A stretch of DNA of 64,000 bases, taken from Paraspadella gotoi. Taxonomy: Eukaryota; Chaetognatha. A program made the translations under genes and the position numbers. The notes under the pieces are model-generated. The model was not told the DNA's origin. It did no database searches and worked only from the letters and a program-made list of their open reading frames with translations. The stretch is from assembly GCA_051294375.1 (NCBI GenBank), contig CM119263.1, positions 23,648,762 through 23,712,761 on the forward strand, read 5' to 3'. Shown piece by piece: positions 55,933 through 64,000 of the stretch. The first letter of the stretch is position 1. Every line of letters begins with the position of its first letter.

Positions 55933-57666
55933 ATAACCAGCAAGTACAGGGTTTTACGCTGCTTTTCTCTCTTATAATGGACGCACCTCAATTATTAACT
56001 AAATTGAAAGTAAACTATTAATCCGAAAATATAATTAATTATTTGAAGAATAAGTTTAGAAAATTTTAAAGATATATGGTGGACTAAAATCCACCAACCG
56101 TTCGTCAGAGGCGATTGGTGCCGGAGGCAAGCATTCCCTCCCAACCAAAGGTCCAGGGTTCTAGCCCGGTGTTCGTCTGCAGTTAAGAGGGACGGGGCGC
56201 TTAACCCGCCTGTAACATGGTGTTACAGCCTGATCCGAAGCTCAGGGACTGCTTACATTGAACGGTTCTGTTAACACTTATCAATAATTACTGTCTCTTC
56301 AGATAAAACTTTTCTCCTTTAAAGATAAAGCTGAGTAAAAACATTATCTTTCATTTTCATAATATATAGAAAAATCAGACTTCAGAAATATCATAACTAT
56401 GTACACAAAATATTAAAAACTAATACAAGGACGGAAAAACAGATAGCAACTTATTGCCGGATTATGTCACCTGTCAAACTCTTCAAAAACAAAAATATTA
56501 CTCAGCGCTTTATGAAGTTTATCGACTTTAAATAGATCTCTAACTATTTTTATAAGTTTCGAAGACCGTTCCGCCTAGGTCGTGCTGTCATTGCCATTGT
56601 TTGTTTTTTTTCTTTCAAAGCTTTCTTTATTCTCCGTATCCAATAATTCGTGGAATGGGAGGAGCGGCGATAAAAAAGCGTTAAGTTTCAACGTTTATAA
56701 AGAACGCGCTCGAGAGTGTAAATCTCGTTCAATAAAGACATAGTTTTAACCCAACCCAAATGTTATGCCCGCCGGCATACCAGAAATTCTTTGGATAACT
56801 TTCAAACCTCATAAACTTGAAAATCCTGAAGTTTTTGTTTTTACTCGTCGAGATTTGAGAATCGCCCCAAAGAATGTTAAAAATAGACGCTATCTGCCAG
56901 GCTTCGGTTTTTTGTCGTGAGAACGAATTCGATGATTGATTTTGACAAGGCCAGAGCACTTTTTCCCTCTTCTCCGATTCTCGAAAGGTTTCGCGCCTCG
57001 ACGTCTTTTGTCAAATTGAAGCCCAATTGAACCACTGGCGACGTCGAGCGAAAAATTTAACAACGATGATGTTTTGTTTTGATCACAGTTGATTCAGTCA
57101 GCTGTCGTCAAGAACATCAAAGATTGTTTAGTAAAGAATTACTTCATACAAAGATGAGCACACACGCTAATTGTTATAATAGATACGTTAAATTTTACTA
57201 TTAAAACGTCGTTCGCCATTTTCGAGGGTACAAATAAAAGGCGTTTTGACCTATAATTTGGACCAAAACATAGTTTACGTCAGAAAAGCAGGATAGAAAA
57301 AATGAGAAACCTCGATCGTTTTAATTCGATCATCGGCTAAAGTTCATTGTTATTTCTCTTCGTTGTATCTTGTTCGATGACGCAATGATTTTTCTCGCTT
57401 GCCCGCTCTTGCCCCATCGCTGGGCAACAAAGACTAATCTCGATGTGACAGGATTGCGTCAGCCACTTCTGTTGTTCAACCGATATAAAAAAGATCCCGT
57501 CAATTTTCCTTTCAATTCGTATTCAGAATAATCATCGTATGAGGATAAGAATCGCAGCACAAGCCCATGTCTCCGAACCGAGGACGAACGTTGCAAATCG
57601 TCAGAAGACGACGAATACAAACAAATCATTGAAAACCAAAGGATCCCAAAGATTTGACCAAAGGCG
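55211..57666. other. kinase-GTPBP2 intergenic interval
   Basis: This interval holds the kinase polyA signal, two (CT)n arrays (55342-55429 and 55470-55557), a (GAAA)n patch near 55905-55931, a SINE-like fragment at 56095-56240 and AT-rich DNA. Just upstream of GTPBP2, TGACGCAAT (about 57378) resembles a composite CRE/C-EBP site, but this is only a motif match. Confidence 0.4.
56095..56240. repeat. tRNA-like SINE fragment
   Basis: A B-box-like GGTCCAGGGTTCTAGCCC is preceded by a possible cloverleaf and followed by CTGCAGTTAAGAGGGACGGGG, a layout like the fragment at 39330. No full-length boundaries can be set. Confidence 0.3.
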
Positions 57667-59793
57667 ATGGAGTTCGTGGGTCTCTTCGACCCCAACGACG
57701 AGGAGGTGACGGATTCGAGCGAGGAGGAGGCGGTGGAGGAAGAGCTGGAGGCGAAGGAAGCGTCCTCGCCGACTTCACTTCCTCCGGAGGTGGAGGTAGG
57801 AAACGTGGAGTACAAACTGAAGCTGGTGAATCCGTCCCAGTCTCGCTTCGAACATCTCGTCACGCAAATGAAGTGGCGCCTGCAAGAGGGCGGCGGCGAG
57901 GCCATCTACGAGATCGGCGTCAAGGATTGCGGAGACCTGGAGGGGCTGGACGACGAGGATCTGGAGGCCTCGCTGGAGACGCTGGGTCGCATGGCCGAAA
58001 AGTTAGGGGCGTCCATCCACATCTTACGGGAGCACACCCTTCCCTCCTCCTCCGCGTCCTCCACGGATCTCAGCCGCGAGTCGACGCCGGGGCGAGAGTC
58101 GAAGACGGCGACGCCCGGCTCCATGAAGCGCAGCGTCACCGAGTCGCAGCTGGGACGCCTAGTCGACGGCGGCGCCCTCAAAAGAAAGAGGGCGCTCGAG
58201 GTGTTGGTGCGTAAAGTGCCGGACGATCGGCATTTTATCGACCTGCGAATGGCCGTCTTGGGAAACGCCGACGCGGGAAAGTCGACCCTGCTCGGGGTTC
58301 TGACTCACGGAGAGCTAGATAACGGTCAGGGGCGCGCCCGCCTGAATCTCTTTCGCCATCTGCACGAGATTCAAACGGGGAGGACGTCTTGCATCTCCCA
58401 CGAAATTCTCGGCTTCGACGAAGGAGGTCGCGTCCTTAACTACCAACGCGAATCCGACTACCGGCCCAAGACCAACGAGGAGATCTGCTCCAACGCCTCC
58501 AAGGTCATCGCTCTCATGGATCTCGCCGGACACCCCAAGTACATGAAGACGACGGTGTTCGGACTGACGGGCTACGCACCCCATTTCGCAATGCTCGTCG
58601 TCTCGGCTAACTCCGGCCTCGTTGGCACGACGCGCGAGCATCTCGGCTACGCCCTCGCCCTCGAGGTCCCCATCTTTGTGGTCGTGTCCAAGCTGGATCT
58701 GTGCAGCCGCGAGACGGTGGAGTCAACGCTTCAGCAGCTCCAGCAAATCCTTACGTCGCCCGGATGTAAGAAGGTGCCGTATCGAGTGACGTCGCGTGAT
58801 TCGGCGCTGACGGCGGCGGCGTCTCTACCGTCTAAGTCTGTCTGTCCCATCTTCGAAGTGTCGTCCGTTACTGGGGTCGGTATCGACCTTCTGCTCGCTT
58901 TCCTCCACGCTCTCCCGCCCCTCAAGACAGGCAAAGAGAAGGAGAAAGATCTGCAGGAGAACGGGGAGTTCCAGGTGGACGAGATTTTTCACATCCCGAG
59001 CGTCGGCAGCATCGTCGGTGGGCGCCTCGCGAAAGGAGTCATCCAGGCGGGCGATTCGCTGCTATTGGGTCCTTCGCCGGACGGGCGATTCGTTCGCGTT
59101 CAAGTACAATCGCTTCATCGAAACCGCGCTCCATGTCGAACAGTGCAAGCGGGACAGGCGGCCACACTTGCGCTGGGCCAGTCTTACCCCAAAACAATCC
59201 TTCGTCGAGGCAGCGTTCTACTCAAGACGCGACCGCTAAAATCCGATTTAATGCCTGAGACGCCGCGGCTCGCCTCTCCCGTGCGTCACCTGGGATCGCC
59301 GGTTCGTACTCTGGTTTCTCGGCGGCGACGCGGACGGCGGCGCGGCAGCTCTCGTTCCTCCTTCAGCGACGAACCGTTCGACGAATTGCTCCGCGGCGGC
59401 GAGGCGGTCGTCTCACCATCGGCCTTTCCCTTCGAACCCTCCGTCGACGAGGACGGAGCCGTGTCACAGCCGCCGCCTCCGCGAGCCTGTCTCAGCTTCG
59501 AGGCTGACATCTACGTCCTCTTTCATCCGCACGGAATCGGCAAGAACTTTCAAGCCACCGTCCACATCGGCAACATCCGGCAGACCGTCGTGATAGAATG
59601 GATTCACGCTTCGACTGTCCTCAAGACGGGGGAACGAGCTCGGGTCAGGTTCCGGTTTATCAAGCGTCCCGAGTATGTCACTATTGGGTCCAGGCTCATC
59701 TTCAGGGAATCGAACAGCAAAGGGATGGGGAACGTCACCAAGGTCTATTATCTCGGTGATGAAGAAACTTCTTCCGCGATCGCCGAGGATTGA
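57667..59793 (+). CDS. GTPBP2: GTP-binding protein 2-like translational GTPase, intronless
   Basis: This is a 708-residue single frame. GTPBP1/2 proteins are EF-Tu/eEF1A-related GTPases linked to rescue of stalled ribosomes and mRNA turnover. After an acidic N-terminus comes the family signature GNVEYKLKLVNPSQSRFEHL then VTQMKWRLQEG. The G domain shows G1 GNADAGKST (about residue 199), RGRARLNLFRHLHEIQ, G3 DLAGHPKY (about 284), G4 SKLDL (about 341) and an SSVTG loop. Beta-barrel domains follow (EFQVDEIFHIPSVGSIVGG, GQAATLALG, ARVRFRFIKRPEYV). Residues about 528-601 are an Arg/Ser/Pro-rich insert absent from the human protein. Signature residues favour GTPBP2 over GTPBP1. Vertebrate GTPBP2 has many introns, and this copy has none. 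ATG context GGCGATGG; polyA signal near 59870. Confidence 0.93.
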   Translation: MEFVGLFDPNDEEVTDSSEEEAVEEELEAKEASSPTSLPPEVEVGNVEYKLKLVNPSQSRFEHLVTQMKWRLQEGGGEAIYEIGVKDCGDLEGLDDEDLEASLETLGRMAEKLGASIHILREHTLPSSSASSTDLSRESTPGRESKTATPGSMKRSVTESQLGRLVDGGALKRKRALEVLVRKVPDDRHFIDLRMAVLGNADAGKSTLLGVLTHGELDNGQGRARLNLFRHLHEIQTGRTSCISHEILGFDEGGRVLNYQRESDYRPKTNEEICSNASKVIALMDLAGHPKYMKTTVFGLTGYAPHFAMLVVSANSGLVGTTREHLGYALALEVPIFVVVSKLDLCSRETVESTLQQLQQILTSPGCKKVPYRVTSRDSALTAAASLPSKSVCPIFEVSSVTGVGIDLLLAFLHALPPLKTGKEKEKDLQENGEFQVDEIFHIPSVGSIVGGRLAKGVIQAGDSLLLGPSPDGRFVRVQVQSLHRNRAPCRTVQAGQAATLALGQSYPKTILRRGSVLLKTRPLKSDLMPETPRLASPVRHLGSPVRTLVSRRRRGRRRGSSRSSFSDEPFDELLRGGEAVVSPSAFPFEPSVDEDGAVSQPPPPRACLSFEADIYVLFHPHGIGKNFQATVHIGNIRQTVVIEWIHASTVLKTGERARVRFRFIKRPEYVTIGSRLIFRESNSKGMGNVTKVYYLGDEETSSAIAED

Positions 59794-60732
59794 TTGATTG
59801 TTCGAAGAGATAGTTTGTTTAGTTGATTGTCTCATTCTTGTTGGAAGTAGTTTTTAACTATTGAATAATTAATAAAATATTGTATCGATTTTATCAAGAC
59901 GTCGTCGGAGCCGATATTGCGAACGAAGGATTTTGTGGGATTCCTTCGACGGGGATTGGGATGGTCTTTGTTGGCTGCGTATTAGTCACGTTTTTAGACG
60001 TTTTTACTTTTTTATAATGCCTGGTACAAATCATAAGAATTTTATGAGTACAAGCCTCACAAGTTATTTCCAAATAACGAATAGACGAAAAAATAATAAA
60101 AACAAAGAAAAAAATATCAATACACCTCACTTTCAGCACTGCTTTATCACTCATTCAGGCGTTTATTTATACTTCTTGGGGTCCCGATCTCAATTACTAG
60201 GTGAAAATTATTATTTGAAAAGATTAAAAGTTTGAATGGGATGATTTATTGATTATGTTCACTTGCTTCTCTAAAACCAACTCTGTCCTTTTATGATAGA
60301 ACGTATCTGGACTATCACTAGTCTTGGCTATTTTAAACGCATGATTGCATTTTTATTATCTGATAATTTCATTTGAATATTATATAAAAAGTTTGTATCA
60401 TTATCATATGCACCAATCACTGGATGATCAATCTATGAACTGTAAAATATTTTCCCTTCGCCGTGTTATCGCGTCATAAATGTTAAAAAAATTGATGCCT
60501 TTCGAACTTTTATGCCAGTAACGCGTGCTCTATACTTATCGGATTAATGTCTAAACTAACCTTCCATTTCAAATGTATTAAACGAATTTCGGATTGAACT
60601 CATTTTTATCGAATCTACTATCTCTGGTTGAATTTAAGATAAAAAAAAAGTGTTAAGCTTTCTATCGCGAAAGAGAGATTAACTTTTGAAAGACGTGGAA
60701 AAAGAAAGACAAAAGCTGTGGGCGAGTTGGCG
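59794..60732. other. GTPBP2-parvin intergenic interval
   Basis: This is AT-rich with no supported exon. It contains the GTPBP2 polyA region and the parvin promoter. The last 80 bp before the parvin ATG are purine-rich. Confidence 0.4.
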
Positions 60733-61864
60733 ATGGCGGCGTCACCGCGACGAGAGTCGCCGGCTGCGGCCGTAAGGAAGAGCAGGGACGAATCTCTCAT
60801 GGACAAGATCGGAACTCTGGCCAGAAAGAAGAAAGTCAAAGAGAGTAAGTAGAATCTAAGTAGCTCGCTTTGCGGTTGGTACCGGGGTTGGATACCAAAA
60901 TTGGACACGAGCCGGTTGGCCTTTGGCAAGACCGCTGTTAATTTAAATGTGATATTTACGTAATTTGATTAAAACTTACTGGGCATTTTCCTAACACGTC
61001 TCTTCGATCGGGATGACATTTTCAGTTGACGAACTTGAGGCGGAGGGAAAGACCGCGATCGAGTCACCCTCGAGTCCGGTAGCGCCAGAGTTCGCTCCCG
61101 AGAGTTATCTCATGGAAGAAAACGAAGAGAGGTAAATCGCTTTGGTTGTGTAAAAACATTATTTTTGATGGCAAAAAAATCAATGGAAATCGTGAATTCA
61201 GGTCCATGCTTGAGCCGCATTGCAAAGAGGATCCAAAGCTCAAGGAGTTGATCAACGTCCTTTTGGATTGGATCAACGACGAGTTGGCCGAATATCGAAT
61301 CATTGTCAAAGACGTCGAAGAGGATTTCTACGACGGTCAAGTTCTCCAGGTATGGTTCTCAGAAAATCTCAGTAAAATAAAATTAAATATTTTTTATCGT
61401 CATTCTTGTTATTTTCAGAAACTGATTGAAAAATTGGCGAACAAAAAATTGGACATACCTGAAGTCACCCAATCCGAGTTCGGTCAGAAACAGAAATTAG
61501 GCAAAGTTTTGGATACCATTAAGGCACAGCTTAATCTTCCCAAATGGAACCAATCCAAATGGACTGTCGACAGTGAGGCGGAGATATTTTTTAAAGCTAT
61601 AGAATGTACAAATACATTCGTACACTGTCATCCGTCTTTAAATTATCTTTTCCCAATACATTTTGTCAGATATACACGCGAAGAACTTAGTTTCTATCTT
61701 GCATTTGCTGGTCGCTTTGGCTATTCATTACGGGGCCCCGATTCGATTGCCGGACCACGTCAACGTCAACATCGTCGTCGTTCAAAAACGCGACGGCATT
61801 CTACACACGCGCCAAGTCGTTGAGGAAATCACGGGAGCCAATGACGCGCTTGGCGCCAGATTTG
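60733..61864 (+). CDS. PARVA: parvin (actopaxin), first five exons, continues beyond window
   Basis: Parvins bind integrin-linked kinase and paxillin at focal adhesions through two CH domains. Exons 60733-60844, 61026-61131, 61202-61349, 61419-61572 and 61670-61864 give 238 residues in frame. The N-terminus carries the family helix DKIGTLARKKKVKE. Then come PKLKELINVLLDWINDEL, YDGQVLQKLIEKLANKKLDI, VTQSEFGQKQKLGKVLD, IHAKNLVSILHLLVALAIHY and APIRLPDHVNVNIVVVQKR, which together form the first CH domain. The last exon ends QVVEEITGANDALGARF at a GTGAGA donor in phase 1. The second CH domain, about 130 more residues, is not found between 61865 and 64000. A minus-strand gene fills that space, so the next exon should lie beyond the window. 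Confidence 0.92.
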
Positions 61865-62117
61865 GTGAGAAAAATTAAGGTTTTATTTGTTTTGAGTTTA
61901 AATCAGTTGTAATACATACATCTTATTTACTTTACACTACAAAATTATTCTTAATCTTTGGTTACCTCCGGCTACTTCATAAAAACAAATTAACTACCCT
62001 AGATAAAATTTTTTTTAAAAAAGTTTTTAAATCATTTTTTATTCATTAACATGCATTTAGATGTAAATTTAATTTTCTAATCAAAAGAGGTAGTCCATGT
62101 AATTGATAGGTTGCCGA

Positions 62118-63956
62118 TTAAGTCCGGCCTGAACATACATTGGCTTGTAAATCTTTTTGCGCACATAAAATATCTGGTCTTAAACATGCGACAATGTATC
62201 GGTAAACCCTTTCATCTTGTTTTTCAACGCAATCGCAGTGACGTATACAGTTGCATTCAATTCTTTTGCCAGCGTCCACAATTTCTTTAATATTAGAGCA
62301 ATCTGGCTTGAGAGCATTGTAGAACAGTGTAGTTTGCAACGTGTCTGCCACCTGGTCAGCCGGTATTCTTTAAAAATTTATCTCTTTTAAGCTTTGGCGA
62401 TTATTTTTCGGTACCTTATTTATATCTTGAACGTAGTAGGTAGGGTGATCCTGTTTTCTTCTTGCTGGCTCAAGTGGATAGTATTGGTAGCAGCTACGTC
62501 CAGGAAACATTTGGCCAACAAGGTGCATTATTTGAAGATTACTGAAATGTTTACCCTTTGGGGTAATTTCACTGACGATCGTTTCAATAGTTGAATTAAT
62601 CTTAACCTAATTAAAATTAAGCATGTTCAAACTATATTCTTTATATTATTTATAACACATTTACCTACCTTTGTGACCACCTCATTTGTTATCCAAATCA
62701 TATCTGGAAGCTCTTCAACGCTAAATTTACCAAAAAGATCTTCTAGTGCGTTATTAATTCTAGGATATAACTCCCCTACCATAAATGTGCGAATGTTATC
62801 AGTTTGACCTGATTCAAAAATGTAATTATGAAAGAAAATTTTCTAAAAAAATATGTTAATTTTAAAAATTACCATCAATAAGCGCAGCGTTGTTTGTTGA
62901 AAACTGTCTGTTGGACGAAAAAGCAAGATTACCGTTATCTATTCCGCCATATAGTTTTGGAAGTACTTCTCTCAATCTTTGCGTTACGCCCTAAAGTTTA
63001 AAACGATTTCTTTTTTTAGGAGATATTCTTTTTGAAGTAAATTACTTCTTATAAAACTTACATTTACGTTATCAAGGGTAGCTATTCCATTATCGATTAG
63101 TTTATTCCATGAAGACTCTAATGATTTACATTCATCATCGATTCTTCCATTGACTTTATTAACATCTATTATTGCTTTGTTCAATTCATTCTTCGCGTGT
63201 TTGAGTTGGTCACGATAATTCTTTTGTTGGCTAATGCTTTCGGCGAGAGCAATTCCAATTGATATGACTTCAAGAATAATTGTAACAGGATTTGGTGGTA
63301 CGATTGCAATGATTGCTATTTCCACAGTGGCTATGACACCTAGAGAAAACCATTTTGTTGAAGAGTTTGCACTTTTTGACTTTCAAAAGCTTTCTACCTC
63401 TGATTGCCATTTCCATCCTTTTCATTTTAGCTGTTCTTTCAATCAGATCGTCTTTTGCCTTAACGATGAAACCAATCATTAAATAATTTTAAAATTTAAA
63501 AAGTTTACCTTGAAATTTTTTTTTATTTGTGCCTTAATATCAGTTCTTCCAACTCTTTCCACTCTGGCTCTCCCAAATATTAGTTAAAATATATTTATTT
63601 TGAGTTGGTGCGCCTTCATGTTTAGTTATAAAAGTTAATAAAAATAAAAATAAACCTGCGCCATATGTTCTTTCCATTTCGGGTTGTACTGGTCGTATTC
63701 CATCATTTCAAGTATATGGATCATCTCATAAGCCTCGTTAGTAACCTACATTAAACTATACCAATTTTTATATAATAATAAACAAATATTTATAATGAAG
63801 TATTACCTTGACAAACAGATCCGATATATATTTTAGATTATTTTGTATTTCAATGGACAAAGTTCCCATCTGTTTGCATAAAGCTTGTCGACGTTGACCA
63901 TAGTTAACTTTGTCTCTATACGTAATGAAACCATAGCAATCGTTATGCATATATTT
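62118..63956 (-). CDS. unrecognised multi-exon gene: helical protein with membrane hairpin and Cys-rich C-terminus
   Basis: Exons in transcript order: about 63956-63807, 63745-63656, about 63571-63509, 63456-63398, 63339-63062, 62990-62873, 62808-62669, 62606-62415 and 62351-62118 (stop). The last five close cleanly in phase; boundaries of the first and third are uncertain, and the start may lie beyond 64000. The product shows helical segments (EAYEMIHILEMMEYDQY), then two hydrophobic stretches joined by PPNP (VEIAIIAIVPPNPVTIILEV), a long polar helix (DQLKHAKNELNKAIIDVNKV), a mixed domain (MVGELYPRINNALEDLFG), and a last exon with eight Cys in 77 residues (ECNCIRHCDC core). I know no family with this order. 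Helix, apolar hairpin, helix resembles in layout some membrane-inserting helical proteins and apolipoprotein L, but that is inference. Codons are AT-rich, unlike neighbours. Confidence 0.7.
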
Positions 63957-64000
63957 TCCCTTGCTTTAAAAAATTGACATTACCTCAAAATATATTGAAG

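Noticed and set aside
61865-64000. Second CH domain of parvin in this interval
   Set aside because: No plus-strand exon resembling the second CH domain was found. The coding signal here is on the minus strand.

Overview
The window is animal nuclear DNA, most likely from an invertebrate. Spliceosomal introns split almost every gene, parvin and HP1 are present, exons are GC-rich at third codon positions while introns are very AT-rich, and (GA)n/(CT)n microsatellites are extremely dense. The sequence alone does not fix the phylum. Three runs of N (801, 25 and 10 bases) show a draft assembly. Two of them are flanked by repeated sequence and look like unmerged contig ends.

Layout. 1-3090: assembly gap, microsatellites and a GC-rich promoter-like patch. 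3227-4126: a probable intronless orphan gene behind a TATA box. 4613-32236 (+): one large gene for a bridge-like lipid-transfer protein (Hobbit/BLTP2/KIAA0100, FMP27 superfamily). I traced it through 38 exons that close in frame to 2844 codons, plus an alternative first exon. Its introns hold a complete two-exon cystathionine beta-synthase gene on the opposite strand (16697-19592), two antisense tRNA-Arg(TCT) genes, and several mobile-element remnants. 33293-34595 (+): heterochromatin protein 1. 34.6-52 kb: a repeat-rich, gene-poor block with pieces of one or more minus-strand genes, including one for a secreted Ala/Ser/Pro-rich protein (45955 downwards), and a 2.55-kb segment present twice on either side of the 25-N gap. 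51746-55210 (+): a PKA-catalytic-subunit-like AGC kinase in nine exons. 57667-59793 (+): an intronless GTPBP2-like GTPase. 60733-61864 (+): the first five exons of parvin, running out of the window. 62118 to about 63956 (-): an unrecognised multi-exon gene with an AT-rich codon style, apparently inside a parvin intron.

The genes are housekeeping or cell-biology genes and do not form a pathway: lipid transfer at membrane contact sites, transsulfuration, heterochromatin, cAMP-type kinase signalling, ribosome-associated GTPase function and integrin-linked adhesion. The most unusual signals are five GC-AG introns (four in hobbit, one in the kinase), mostly with an atypical GCG donor; two interchangeable first exons of hobbit, each encoding a membrane anchor and ending in the same phase; a Helentron-like repeat family with tetranucleotide arrays and a terminal hairpin; a triplicated 3' end of hobbit; and the unknown minus-strand gene at the right edge.
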